NCBI GenBank assembly: GCA_964017045.1
Contig: OZ024797.1
Coordinates: forward strand, 17,887,863-17,951,862
DNA: 64,000 bases
From: Omphiscola glabra
Lineage: Eukaryota; Mollusca; Gastropoda; Lymnaeidae
Direction of reading: 5' to 3'
Positions 22,386-33,819 of the stretch are shown here, in pieces. The stretch's first letter is position 1. Each line of letters begins with the position of its first letter. A program made the translations under genes and the position numbers. The notes beneath the pieces were generated by a model. That model was not told where the DNA came from, did no database searches, and saw only the letters and a list, made by a program, of their open reading frames with translations.

Positions 22386-23770
22386 GGAGTGTTGGGTTTC
22401 GGGAATCAAATATTATAAAATAAGAAATAAGAAAAGAGAAAAAGATGGGGTCGGGAGTGGGAGTGGGGAAGGGCGCTGAAAAACGACCGTGTAATTTTTG
22501 TGAAGGGTTTTTTTGAAATTTACATCAAGTGAAACAGGCGAGCGTCCCGTGGTGGATGACTTACAATGACAAGACGTGAATATTCCATAGCCCTTGGGAT
22601 CGGCGGACGAGACGCGAAGATGTGGCGAAGGGGGGATGCGTGATGAACTACGTGAAGACTACTGGGATCTGAAGGGAGAACATCATCAATGGTTTTTATT
22701 GAAAACAAAATGATGTTTTGAAGAAAAAGTCAACGTGAGGATATGAAGATGGAATGGTCTTGGAAGACTTTTTACGAGGAACGTGACGTGGAAAGTCGCT
22801 ATGGGTGACGTCATGGTAAGATGGGAAAGCAATCACGAGGACTTGGACCCATTTATCATTCCAAGAAGCACGAGTCGTCCATTCTTGATATTAAGACAAA
22901 TTATAATATCTAAAAGCCGTATCTGACAACCAATCAGGCTAGTGGGTTGTTGGGGGGGGGGGGGGGGGGTGAAGGGCTGTACAGGGCGCTGATAGACGCC
23001 ATAAATGATGGATAGATACGAGTGTGTGGGGGGGTGGGTGGCGGGTTTGTAGGGCGTGGGGGTGCCTTTAATTGATCATATGACTTGTTCCACGAACTAA
23101 TGTCCGGGTGAGTCAGACAGCGACAGCACGTGCATAGATATGACCACTGGCCGGTGAACCCTGATCTCAACCACGTGACTTGCTCGCGCAAAACTCGCTT
23201 CACGAACTGTAATGAGAAGAATTGTATCGTTTGAAATAGGCGGCACCTCTCGTTTCTCTGATGTTTTTATTTGTAAAGTTGTGTAATGACGACTCGTGAC
23301 ATCTAATTAATTTGATACACATTATATTTGCTGTTATGGCAGTTATGGCAATAGTTAAAATAATACTTATAAGATCTTATTGAAATTTGTTTTTCCCAAT
23401 TCAAATAACGACGACGCTGTTGTTCCCTCCATATTTCCCAATGCAAGTTACCCGGCCCTGCACTTAACTTCAAAAGCCCGTATGTAAACTTCCTGTAACG
23501 AATGTTGTTTTTACAGACCGGAGATCTCTTCTCTCACTGCACGCCCCAATATAAATCATCTGTCTGTTTGACGTCGCCATCGCACGATTAGAGGAATGAG
23601 AAATTAGAGGAGAGAGGGGAGAGAGAAAGAGTGAGAAAGAGATATAAAAAAACAAAGTAAAAGAGAGAGAGAGAAAGTAAAAAAAAAAGAGACAAAGTGA
23701 AAGAGAATGGGAGAAACACGATAGGGAGAAAGAAGGAGTGTGAAAGAAATAAGTAGAGAAATAAAGAAAG

Positions 23771-23819
<49 letters not shown>

Positions 23820-25207
23820 TGAAAAGAGTATCTTAAATAGAAATCACTTCAGTTGTGACCAATACTTTCTACTCTCTTCAAACATCTTCTCCTCCTAGCA
23901 CACCAGTACAAACATCTTCTATACTTCTAGCACACCAATGTAAACACCTTCTTCTTCTTCTTACACACCAATTAAAACATTTACTTCTTCTTATCCCAAA
24001 ACAATTCAGACATTGCTATTATGTAGTACAGCACATCTTTTCTTTTCCGTTCCATCATCTAAACTATTTTAACATCTGAGGGGGAAAAGGGAAACAATTG
24101 GGGGGGGGGGGGAGGGGGGAGGAGGGGTGCGACTGGCAATGAAGGCCTTCAAGAACAACCTGGATACGGTCAATTTTCAACCAGTGAGGTCTTTATACGA
24201 CGTGGTCAGCAATCATTCCCAGAACGCCACGGATTACAGACCATTGACAGGAAGGCCGACTTCAGCTGATATTAATCTCAAAGCTCGTCCGTCCTCCATT
24301 GAAGGGATGGGGTCTGGTCTGATGGGGAGGGGGGCTTGAGCATGTCGTGGGCAGGGGAGAGGAGGTGGAATTATTTGGCTAGATTTGATGTAAATCACAA
24401 GAAACGCATCAAAATTATGCGAGGACGATGGACACGGGCCAAGCAAACGGCATCAAGAAGAAAACATGGGAGATCATTTTTCATGTCAGTTTTTACGAAC
24501 TGCTCGGAATGTAGGATGGAAACATTCAAGAATTCTCCTGCAATTTTTTAACGCTTTCATTGCCATTGATGTGAACGAGAGAAAGGATAATGATACTGAT
24601 CCATGAAACAGTGACAGTGTCATATCATGTGGCACGTATTGTTTACATGCGATGATAACTACAAACGAATATGGCAATAGCTGGCAAACTTGTTATTAAA
24701 GTAGTGGCAGTCAGTGACCCCCGGATATGACGACTGTATGTGCATGTGCAAACACCAATACCAATACATATAACGGGAGTAGGGAAAATGGCAGTCAAAC
24801 GTAGAGGAGAGTAACATTTGAAACTGGTTTCAATAAATTCCCTCTGAATAGACACGAGTCTTTATTGACATTTGTAACCGAGACCGGAGAAGAGTTCCAG
24901 TAATTAAAACCACTTCGATAACGTTGGTGCAGCATTAAAGACACATTCCATGACCGAGTTGTAATATTTCCGAAACACCCCCGGAGGAGGGGCGCCCGGG
25001 GTGAGAGAAAACAAATCAATCATTGCAGCGATTCTCAAATCAAAGTTTGATAAGTCTCTAACCATCTTTCTTCTATCCCTCACGTCTGCTGACATCTGCT
25101 ATTGATTCTGGACGACGTCTGCCTGACTTATTGACCGGAAACGTTCACGTCTGCATTGATTTATTGACACAAACATTTATCATTGTTCCCGCCACTTCTA
25201 TTTCCAG
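22386..25207. other. Unassigned sequence upstream of TRIM9 exon A
   Basis: Low-repeat DNA with GA-rich (23,580-23,820), poly-G (22,953 and 24,103) and CTTCTTCTT patches. Short ORFs such as 24,127-24,339 have no recognised domain. This is presumably intron upstream of exon A. Confidence 0.5.
23580..23820. repeat. GA-rich tract with pure (GA)n at about 23,775-23,813
   Basis: Purine-rich AGAGAGAAAGA sequence ending in an uninterrupted GA dinucleotide run of about 20 units. Confidence 0.9.
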
Positions 25208-25303
25208 AGCGAGCTGTCCCAAAATCTGCAAGCCTTGTCGGAGAAAGCCAAGTCTGGGACAGAATTCATCCAGCGGTTAAAGAAGATGGCGGAAAGTGTC
25301 AGT
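25208..25303 (+). CDS. TRIM9: TRIM9/TRIM67-like E3 ubiquitin ligase, internal exon A (coiled coil), partial gene
   Basis: This is a 96-nt exon of 32 codons, phase 0 at both ends. The upstream acceptor reads CACTTCTATTTCCAG and the downstream donor is GTGAGT. The peptide starts SELSQNLQALSEKAKSGTEF and ends KKMAESVS. It matches what I remember of the TRIM9/TRIM67 coiled coil (an ELSQ-L--LS--AK---EF pattern), the segment after the second B-box that mediates dimerisation. TRIM9-family proteins are neuronal RING E3 ligases acting in netrin/DCC axon guidance and exocytosis. The join to exon B keeps both the frame and the family alignment. The RING and B-box exons are not visible upstream within 25 kb. 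The donor is also the first unit of a 30-bp tandem array. Confidence 0.82.
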
Positions 25304-25700
25304 GTGAGTATACTAAATATGTGTACTGTTTATGTGTGACTATACTAAATATGTGTACTGTTTATGTGTGACTATACTAAATGTGTACTGTTTATGTGTG
25401 AGTATACTAAATGTGTACTGTTTAAGTGTGAGTATACTAAATGTGTACTGTTTAAGTGTGAGTATACTAAATGTGTACTGTTTAAGTGTGAGTATACTAA
25501 ATGTGTACTGTTTAAGTGTGAGTATACTAAATGTGTACTGTTTATGTGTGAGTATACTAAATGTGCACTGTTTGTGTGTGAGTATACTAAATGTTTTGTG
25601 TACTGTTTGTGTGTGGTTAGTATAGTAAATGTTTACTGTCTGTGTGAGAGTATACCTAATCTGTATTGTTTGTGTGTGAGTATACTTAATGTGTAATGTG
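25304..25700. repeat. 30-bp minisatellite starting at the exon A splice donor, about 13 copies
   Basis: The unit is GTGAGTATACTAAATGTGTA plus CTGTTTATGT. The first copy begins with the GT of the exon A 5' splice site. Most later copies keep GTGAGTATAC, while two early copies have GTGACTATAC. Confidence 0.95.
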
Positions 25701-26408
25701 TATGTGTGGAGAGTATACAAAATGTTTACTGGCTGTGTTTTGAGTATACTTACTTAATGTTTACTAAAAAAATGGTGTTATAATGAATGCTATTAGTGCC
25801 CTTTGTTTGCTAGGAAGAATGAATAAAACTCCATGTATAACATGTCCTGTTTAGTTTGTGTAAGATGTTGAACGTACGTGTGTGTGTGTGTGAAAAATAA
25901 AGGGGATGAGAGGAGGAAATGGGGTCAGATTTGGGAGGCCGAGCTGGACATACCACATATGTCTTGATAGAAATGGAAGACGATGTAACAAACGTCCAGG
26001 TGAGAGTTGGGGGGGGGGTGGAAGGGGGCGAGGGTTATAACATCTTTAAGCAAGGTATTCTCTTCCCTCTCCGTCTCATCACTGGCGATCTCCAGCAGGT
26101 AATTTCTTTGATGAGAGGCGACGAGTTCCCTTGGATATGGTGATTACATCTCACGACCAGCACGCGCGTCTGTGCAATGCGTACACAAACTTAATTGATT
26201 ATCAAAGACACGAGACGATATGGCCCCTGGGGAGGGTAGAGGTTGGGGGCGGGGAGTCGACGTTGAAATAAAATGATATGAAACAACTGCCGGAGGGCCC
26301 CTTACCTGTAGCAAAAGTTGCCACGAGTGGTGGGTGGGGGAGGGATGGTGATCTTGTCTCGTTAAAAACGTGCTGAATAGTAGAAGGACAAAGTTAAACA
26401 CGTTCATT

Positions 26409-26652
26409 GGGGAACTAGACTGTCAGGGAACAAGACTGTTAGGGAACAAGACTGTCAGGGAACAAGACTGTCAGGGAACAAGATTGTCAGAGGACTAGAC
26501 TGTCGGGGAACAAGACTGTCGGGGGAACAAGACTGTCGGGGGAACAAGACTGTCGGGGAACAAGACTGTCAGGGAACAAGACTATCACTGGACTAGACTG
26601 TCAGGGAACTAGACTGACGGGGAACAAGACTGTCAGGGGACTAGAATGACAA
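26409..26652. repeat. 16-17-bp minisatellite upstream of exon B, about 15 copies
   Basis: The unit is GGGAACAAGACTGTCA with GGGGGAAC and GGACTAG variants. It ends 60 bp before the exon B acceptor and shares TCAGGGAA with that junction. Confidence 0.93.
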
Positions 26653-26711
26653 ATATGCACTATCATCTCAAACTGTTGATGTATCAATCTTGTTGACATC
26701 GCTATTTTCAG

Positions 26712-26945
26712 GGAAATTGTGCCGAGTTCGAGAAAACTGTGGTCGCCCAGTGTGACGCCCTGATAGAGGTCATCAAACAGAGGAAGGCAGAGTTGCTAGA
26801 GAACGTGGCCGAGGAGAAGGCGTTGAAGGTTCGAACCCTAAAAGAGCAGGTGTCAGACTGCACGGCTCTGCTCCAGAGAACCACAGGACTGTTACAGTTT
26901 TGTATAGAAGTCCTTAAGGAGAGTGACGCGACATCATTTTTACAG
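26712..26945 (+). CDS. TRIM9: TRIM9/TRIM67-like E3 ubiquitin ligase, internal exon B (coiled coil to COS box)
   Basis: This is a 234-nt exon of 78 codons, phase 0 at both ends, with acceptor GCTATTTTCAG and donor GTAGGT. It begins GNCAEFEKTVVAQCDALIEV. The VAQCDALI core is strongly characteristic of TRIM9/TRIM67. It continues through a charged helix rich in K and E (QRKAELLENV), then QVSDCTALLQRTTGLLQFC and a final DATSFLQ, which correspond to the end of the B-box C-terminal coiled coil and the start of the COS box that binds microtubules in class C-I TRIMs. There are no stops or frameshifts. The codons are clearly protein-like, unlike the flanking repeats. MID1/TRIM18 and TRIM36 are the nearest alternatives, but the VAQCDALI and TTGL-FC motifs favour TRIM9. 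A minisatellite ends about 60 bp upstream and another starts about 10 bp downstream. Confidence 0.88.
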
Positions 26946-26954
26946 GTAGGTGAT

Positions 26955-27386
26955 CATCCAGTGCCCCCATCCATACCCTTCACCCAGTGCCGCCATCCAG
27001 TGTCCTCGTGCATAAGCGTCACCCAGTGCCCTCATCCATACCCTTTATCCATTGCCATCATTTAGTGCCCTCATCCAGTAGACTCATCCAGTACGCTCAT
27101 CCAGTGCCCTCATACAATGCCCTCATCCAGTGTCCTCATACAATGCCCTCATCCAGTGCCCAAAACAGTGCCCATACAGTGCCATTCATACAGTGCCCTC
27201 ATCCAGTGCCCCCACACAGTGCCCCCATACAGTGCCCCCTTACAGTGCCCTCATACAGTGCCCTCATACAGTGGCCCCATACAGTGCCCCCATAAAGTGC
27301 CCTCATACAGTGCCTCATAAAGTGCCTTCATACAGTGCCCCCATAAAGTGCCCTCATACAGTGCCCCCATAAAGTGCCCTCATACA
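26955..27386. repeat. 13-bp minisatellite just after the exon B donor
   Basis: The unit is CCTCATACAGTGC or CCTCATCCAGTGC. It starts about 10 bp after the exon B donor. It is more diverged near the exon and more uniform further away. Confidence 0.93.
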
Positions 27387-27611
27387 GATTCATCTTACAG
27401 TTTCCTAATTAGTTTTTCCATCAAACTGAACATTTCCCAGCCATAATCCACTTCTCACATCAGTTCTGTTAACTAGCTACAGTAAATGTTCATGAACATT
27501 TTTCTTAATGGTTGAACTATAAGCATACTCATTATTTTCTAATGCTTGGACTTGAAATACACTCCACATTACATAAACTCTATGTACACTCCATTGCTCA
27601 CAATCTACCCA

Positions 27612-28058
27612 TGTTCTCATGTGTCTATTACCCATATTCTCCCCGTGTTTTCATGTTTATATTGCCCATATTCTCCCAGTTTTCTCATGTTTCTATTGCC
27701 CATATTCTCCCCGTATTCCCATGTGTCTATTGCCCATATTCTCCAAGTATTCTCATGTTTCTATTTCCCATATTCTCCAAGTATTCTCATGTTTCTATTG
27801 CCCATATTCTCCCCGTATACTCATGTTTCTATTTCCCATATTCTCCAAGTATTCTCATGTTTCTATTGCCCATATTCTCCCCGTATTCTCATGTTTCTAT
27901 TTCCCATATTCTCCAAGAATTCTTATGTTTATATTGCCCATATTCTCCCCGTATTCTCATGTTTCTATTTCCCATATTCTCCAAGTATTCTCATGTTTAT
28001 ATTGCCTGTATTCTACCCGTTTTCTCATGTTTCTATTGGCCATATACTCCCCCCATGT
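27612..28058. repeat. 34-bp minisatellite, about 13 copies
   Basis: The unit begins TTCTCATGTTTCTATTGCCC and ends ATATTCTCCAAGTA, alternating with CCCCGTA and TTTCCCA variants. It gives three overlapping + ORFs of about 200 codons that are not genes. Confidence 0.95.
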
Positions 28059-28585
28059 TTACAACAGACATCCCAGCTCCTGTTGTGGCCCAGACGGTAA
28101 TGCCAGTATCGGAAACAATAATAGCATTAAATCGACTCCATTAGATGACAACAGCACTCTACCCCCCTCTCAGAATAATGGCGGAGTAATGCCAAAGGTC
28201 ACAGTACCGATTGCATTACGCAAAAGTACCGGCACTGTTATTGCTTGCGTAATGTCCTAGACAGGGCACATGTCCTGTGGAATGTAACAGAAATTACGGG
28301 CACTGAATTTTCAGAGGTCGAAACCGGAAATAAATAAAATTAGCAATTCTATTGGGTAGACACTCCGACCGGGCTTGCGTGAGGGCAGACTCGTGCACGG
28401 GAGACAAGTGCCCTGGTTACAGCAAGCTTTTAGCTTTACGCTGTCCTGGCCGAACGTCTTTACACTTTTAACTTAGCCAAGTAGTTTGACTCGAGGGGTT
28501 GTGTGACCAGTGGCGTCGACTTCTTGAAAACTTAACACCGAAATCATGTCACAACCGCAGCATTACAAACGTCGCGTCATTACAT
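28059..28585. other. Unassigned intronic sequence
   Basis: No repeat, exon or transposon end recognised between the 34-bp and 16-bp arrays. Confidence 0.55.
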
Positions 28586-28850
28586 CACCACAAGACCATC
28601 TCACCACAAGACCATCTCACCACAAGACCATCTCATCACAAGACCATCTCACCACAAGACCATCTCACCACAAGACCATCTCACCACAAGACCATCTCAC
28701 CACAAGACCATCTCACCACAAGACCATCTCACCACAAGACCATCTCACCACAAGACCATCTCACCACAAGACCATCTCACCACAAGACCATCTCACCACA
28801 AGACCATCTCACCACAAGACCATCTCACCACAAGACCATCTCATCACAAC
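28586..28850. repeat. 16-bp minisatellite, about 16 copies, near-identical
   Basis: The unit is ACCACAAGACCATCTC. Three units make a 48-bp frame cycle, giving a 16-residue peptide period in false ORFs. Confidence 0.97.
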
Positions 28851-29174
28851 CCATCCAATTCAGCTCTGTCTTACCAGAAAACATCCGCCACAGCAACAAC
28901 AACACCGTTCTCATACCATCACCCCACCGGCTTTTTGGCAATGCGCTACCACCATTACACCACCATCATCAACTTATTTACCACACAATTCATTTGAAAT
29001 GCCCAGTGGTCTCATCCTACACCATTACCAACACGATACACTGAAAAACCCATACAACATGGTACACTGACCACTTGCTCTTTTCATCCCCACCTCCAAT
29101 TTCCGCAACAATTTATTTATCCCATACTACCATCCTTGCGAATCCTTGCCTCCTTTTCTTGTTATGTCCATCTA

Positions 29175-29246
29175 CACAAGGGGTCGGCAACCTTTTGGTC
29201 ATAGTGTGCCAGGGTAGAATTTCTATTTTCAAAATGCCAACAGCTG
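29175..29246 (+). mobile_element. Possible hAT terminal fragment
   Basis: CAAGGGGTCGGCAACCTTTT and GGTCATAGTGTGCCA resemble the left terminus of another hAT group. The rest has been lost or replaced by the 25-bp array that starts directly after it. Confidence 0.3.
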
Positions 29247-29702
29247 GCAAGTCTGTCTTAGCCAAGCACATACAAGCCTGTCTTAGCCAAGAACATACAA
29301 GTCTGTCTTAGCCAAGAACATACAAGTCTGTCTTAGCCAAAAACATCCAAATCTGTCTTAGCCAAGAACATACAAGTCTCTCTTAGCCAATAACATACAA
29401 GTCTGTCTTAGCCAAGAACATACAAATCTTTCTTAGCCAAGAACATACAAGTCTGTCTTAGTCAAGCACATACAAGTCTGTCTTAGCCAAGAACATACAA
29501 GTCTGTCTTAGCCAAAAACATCCAAATCTGTCTTAGCCAAGAACATACAAGTCTCTCTTAGCCAATAACATACAAGTCTGTCTTAGCCAAGAACATACAA
29601 ATCTTTCTTAGCCAAGAACATACAAGTCTGTCTTAGTCAAGCACATACAAGTCTGTCTTAGCCAAGAACATACAAGTCTGTCTTAGCCAAGAACATACAA
29701 GT
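29247..29702. repeat. 25-bp minisatellite with 175-bp higher-order repeat
   Basis: The unit begins AAGTCTGTCTTAGCCAAGAA and ends CATAC, about 18 copies. Marker variants (GCCAAAAACATCC, TCTCTCTTAGCCAATAAC, AATCTTTCTTAG, TTAGTCAAGCAC) recur in the same order 175 bp apart. Confidence 0.96.
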
Positions 29703-29737
29703 GTACATTACAAGACGGGTTTTACAATTATGTTTTG

Positions 29738-29894
29738 TTGTTCCGTGTGTCATTAAATACGTTCCGTGTGTCATTAAATACGTTCCGTGTGTCATTAAAT
29801 ACGTTCCGTGTGTCATTAAACACGTTCCGTGTGTCATTAAATACGTTCCGTGTGTCATTAAATACGTTCCGTGTGTCATTAAATACGTTCCGTG
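29738..29894. repeat. 21-bp minisatellite, 7-8 copies
   Basis: The unit is GTTCCGTGTGTCATTAAATA plus C, nearly perfect. It gives ORFs on both strands. Confidence 0.96.
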
Positions 29895-30036
29895 TATCGA
29901 GTACCGCACGCATGTCGTCCGCTAATCTACACCTTCTTGTTTATTGCTGCCTTAACAACAGACATCGCATTTAGGTGGATACCTTCTACCCACATTCACT
30001 GTGTCTAGTTTCTCGTCACTTATATCCTACTCCCCC

Positions 30037-30270
30037 ATATCATGTCTCGCTAATATCCCATTCCCAAATGTCCTGTCTCGCTTATATCCCACTTCCATAT
30101 CCTGTCTTGCTAATATCCCATTCCCCATATTCTGTCTCGCTAATATCCCATTCCCAAATGTCATGTCTCGCTCATATCCCACTTCCATATCCTGTCTTGC
30201 TAATATCCCATTCCCCATATTCTGTCTCGCTAATATCCCATTCCCCATGCCCTTTCTCGCTAATATCCCC
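30037..30270. repeat. 30-bp repeat organised as a 90-bp higher-order unit
   Basis: Three sub-units of 31, 29 and 30 bp, beginning CTCGCTAATATCCCATTCCC, CTCGCTTATATCCCACTTCC and CTTGCTAATATCCCATTCCC, occur twice in the same order. Confidence 0.92.
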
Positions 30271-30499
30271 TCATTTCGTTCTCTCTTCTTACACATCTTT
30301 GTCAATCTTATAGATACTTCAGTTGTCTCCCCACGACAACCCCCCACCCCCTTACTCCAACCTCCCTATCTGCTCTTGCAGACGTCACACAGGCTGCATT
30401 TAAGGGGGACAACTATTTTTCCAATATCAGTTCTTTCCTCCTACCTTAAATTTAGACATTGCATTCTCCCCAAGTCAAACGTCGGCCATGTCTCCCGAC

Positions 30500-30600
30500 A
30501 GAGAGAGAAAGAGAGAGAGAGAGAGACAGAGAGAGAGAGAGACTAAGCTTGATTGAGTGAGATAGAGAGAGAAAGAGAGGAGAGAATGAAAGTGAGAGGC
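30500..30600. repeat. GA-rich microsatellite
   Basis: GAGAGAGAAAGAGAGAGAGA with short interruptions. Confidence 0.9.
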
Positions 30601-31138
30601 TGGTGTTCGATGTAATAATGGCGTCCATTCAATATTTAGACAGGCGGGGTGCTGGCGTAGAATGCCTGTTTTGTGGTTAATATTGGAGCAATGCGCCCAG
30701 GGAATTGATGGTATTACAAGGAACTAGCGGGAACAGAAAAACACATTCTCAAACTGGAAAAAAAGGGGTGTGGTGGGGGATTGATGTTTCCAACAAAATA
30801 AAAAAAAAAGTGAAAGTGTAAATTTTGTTTGACAGATTGAGAAAAATTTGATTACGCCACTTCACCCCCACAAAACCTTATAGGAAACATATGTCTAGAA
30901 AACTTGAGAAATTCATGGGTTAAGCAAGAAGGAATTGTCTTTGAGACAAATGAAAAAAAAAAAATTCTCGTTGTGCCTCACGTTATGTAATATTCATTTC
31001 AAGGCTTGAGGGGTTTGTAGTTATAATGAAGACATCCGGGCCATGGAGTCCATCACTTCATTAACTCAGAATCCAAACCATGAAATGGCGTCACATGTCT
31101 GGGTGCATAGCAAAGCAACAATGTTCAGGACCATTAAG
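30601..31138. other. Unassigned intronic sequence
   Basis: AT-rich with short A-runs; nothing recognised. Confidence 0.55.
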
Positions 31139-31336
31139 TCATGTTGCATAGCCAATGTCCGGATGTATAGCCAATGTCCGGATGTATTGCCAATGTCCGG
31201 TTGAATAGCCAATGTTTTGTTGTATAGCCAGTGTGCGGCTGTATTGCCAATGTCCGGCTGTATAGCCAATGTTCGGTTGTATAGCCAATGTTCGGTTGTA
31301 TAGCCAATGTTCGGTTGTATAGCCAAAGTTCGGTTG
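31139..31336. repeat. 19-bp minisatellite, about 10 copies
   Basis: The unit is GGTTGTATAGCCAATGTTC with TCCGG variants. Confidence 0.93.
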
Positions 31337-31367
31337 TTCACTCAGTCATTCATTTTGACAGTTTCAA

Positions 31368-31512
31368 CATCTCTCTCTCTCTCTCACCCTCTCCCCCTCT
31401 CACTCACTCTCACTATCTTTCATGCTCTCTCTCTCACTCTCGCCCACTCTCATCTCTCACCCCCTCTCTCCCTCAACCTCAATCACACCCTCTCACTCTA
31501 TCTCAGTCGCTC
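31368..31512. repeat. CT-rich low-complexity tract
   Basis: CTCTCTCTCACCCTCTCCCC and similar sequence. The ORFs are serine/leucine low complexity. Confidence 0.85.
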
Positions 31513-32292
31513 TTATCTCATCAATGTTTAAGTTGTGAAAGAAGACAGACGTAAAGAAGTCTTCACCAACAATTTCCTTATCAGCATCGGGAAAATCCGA
31601 TCAAAATATCCTTGCTTTTTAAAAAGGGCGCACTTTGTCGTTTTTATGTCCTTCGAAGGAAATCTGTTTTTCTTGCAAGAGACGAGGAGAGTTTATGGTG
31701 CCAATTTATATACGGGCTTACAAGAAGAAACAATAAAACATCGCACTTCATAAAGAAAGCATAAAATTTGAACGCGTTATACACGTGGCCATAAAAAAAA
31801 TCTCTCTGCACCCCCCCCCACCCCCCTTTTTGAACTCTCTATTGAACGTGATGGAATGTAGACGGAGGAGCGGAGCACATAAATGCTCCCCCGTCAGGGT
31901 CAAACAAAGACTTCTGCTCCCACGTCAAGGTCAAAAAAGGACTTCTGATCTACAAGAAGTTTTCACTCATACTTTATTTTTAATGTTGATTGAAAACTCT
32001 TTTCAAGAATATTTTTTTTAAAAAAATAATATGGGGGGGGGGGGGGTGAGGGGGGGGGTGAGGGTTGTTTTGAAGGCAGTTATTATACACCCAGGGCGGT
32101 AATGGTGACGACGTGGTGTTGAGCTTTTTGGGGATACACAAGAATTCTCAACACGCGGAGGTGAACATATGGAGGCAGTGACAGGTCAAACTTGGCACAT
32201 TCGGATATGGTTGCTTTTTGAAATGTCTGTCTGTGGGCAGACAAAGTTTCAAAATCAGGCATACAATAAATGTCTAGTGTGTTGTAGTAGAT
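31513..32292. other. Unassigned intronic sequence
   Basis: Contains a duplicated GTCAGGGTCAAACAAAGACT / GTCAAGGTCAAAAAAGGACT block (31,893-31,945) and a poly-G tract near 32,034. No gene. Confidence 0.55.
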
Positions 32293-33497
32293 CTTGGGAG
32301 GTCCAATGTATTGTAGATATTATGAGGTCTACATTCATAGGAGCCATAATGATCAATAAATTGATCGTGGGCCCTTAATATATAGAAGAAGAAGGTCCAA
32401 TGTATTGTAGATATTATGAGGTCCAATGTATTGTAGATATTGGGAGGTCCAATGTATTGTAGATATTGGGAGGTCCAATGTATTGTAGATATTATGAGGT
32501 CCAATGTATTGCATATATTGGGAGGTCAAATGTATTGTAGATATTATGAGGTCCAATGTATTGTAGATATTGGGAGGTCCAATGTATTGTAGATATTGGG
32601 AGGTCCAATGTATTGTAGATATTATGAGGTCCAATGTATTGTATATATTGGGAGGTCAAATGTATTGTAGATATTGGGAGGTCCAATGTATTGTAGATAT
32701 TGGGAGGTCCAATGTATTGTAGATATTATGAGGCCCAATGTATTGTATATATTGGGAGGTCCAATGTATTGTAGATATTGGGAGGTCCAATGTATTGTAG
32801 ATATTATGAGGTCCAATGTATTGCATATATTGGGAGGTCAAATGTATTGTAGATATTATGAGGTCCAATGTATTGTAGATATTGGGAGGTTCAATGTATT
32901 GTAGATATTGGGAGGTCCAATGTATTGTAGATATTATGAGGTCCAATGTATTGCATATATTGGGAGGTCAAATGTATTGTAGATATTGGGAGGTCCAATG
33001 TATTGTAGATATTGGGAGGTTCAATGTATTGTAGATATTATGAGGTCCAATGTATTGTAGATATTATGAGGTCCAATGTATTGTTGATATTATGAGGTCC
33101 AATGTATTGTAGATATTGGGAGGTCCAATGTATTGTAGATATTGGGAGGTCCAATGTATTGTAGATATTATGAGGTCCAATGTATTGTAGATATTGGGAG
33201 GTCCAATGTATTGTAGATATTGGGAGGTCCAATGTATTGTAGATATTATGAGGTCCAATGTATTGTAGATATTGGGAGGTCAAATGTATTGTAGATATTG
33301 GGAGGTCCAATGTATTGTAGATATTGGGAGGTCCAATGTATTGTAGATATTATGAGGTCCAATGTATTGTAGATATTATGAGGTCCAATGTATTGTAGAT
33401 ATTATGAGGTCCAATGTATTGTAGATATTATGAGGTCCAATGTATTGTAGATATTATGAGATCCAATGTATTGTAGATATTATGAGGTCCAATGTAT
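32293..33497. repeat. 26-bp minisatellite, about 43 copies
   Basis: The unit begins GGTCCAATGTATTGTAGATA and ends either TTGGGA or TTATGA. The two types alternate in patterned blocks on the left, and the right end is pure TTATGA type. A 65-bp non-repeat stretch (about 32,330-32,394) separates the first two copies from the rest. All frames give long repeat ORFs. Confidence 0.97.
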
Positions 33498-33571
33498 GTT
33501 AACAAATCAAGGAAGGAGAAATGTACCAACTTTAAAAAAAATATAGCTGCGAAACATCGATGTCAATAGCT

Positions 33572-33697
33572 GGTCAAAGTAGATAAATGGTGGACAAAGT
33601 AGATCAATGGTGGACAAAGTAGATAAATGGTGGACAAAGTAGATAAATGGTGGACAAAGTAGATCAATGGTGGACAAAGTAGATCAATGGTGGTCAA
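33572..33697. repeat. 20-bp minisatellite, about 6 copies
   Basis: The unit is TGGTGGACAAAGTAGATAAA with TAGATCAA variants. Confidence 0.95.
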
Positions 33698-33819
33698 TTG
33701 TGGTCTAGGATATTCAAAGATTATCATTTGTGGTCTCAGGACGGCCAGAGGAGTCAAAGTTTGCCAAGGGAAGCCAATGGTGGGCAAGAGACGTCACCAA
33801 AATTACAATGATACAGATG

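Larger units (their letters stand above)
25304..26711 (+). other. TRIM9 intron between exons A and B
   Basis: This 1,408-bp GT-AG intron is bounded by GTGAGTATAC and TATTTTCAG. It contains the 30-bp donor-anchored array, a TG microsatellite near 25,877, an unremarkable stretch at 25,760-26,400, and a 16-bp array close to the acceptor. Confidence 0.8.

Noticed and set aside
24127..24339. 70-codon + ORF upstream of exon A, as a TRIM9 B-box exon
   Set aside because: It lacks the cysteine/histidine pattern of a B-box and has a poly-G tract rather than an acceptor before it.
25929..25999. Possible cassette exon encoding HTTYVLIEMEDDVTNVQ before a GTGAGA donor
   Set aside because: No good polypyrimidine acceptor in the right phase. 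The 71-nt span breaks the frame, and exons A and B already join in line with the TRIM9 family.
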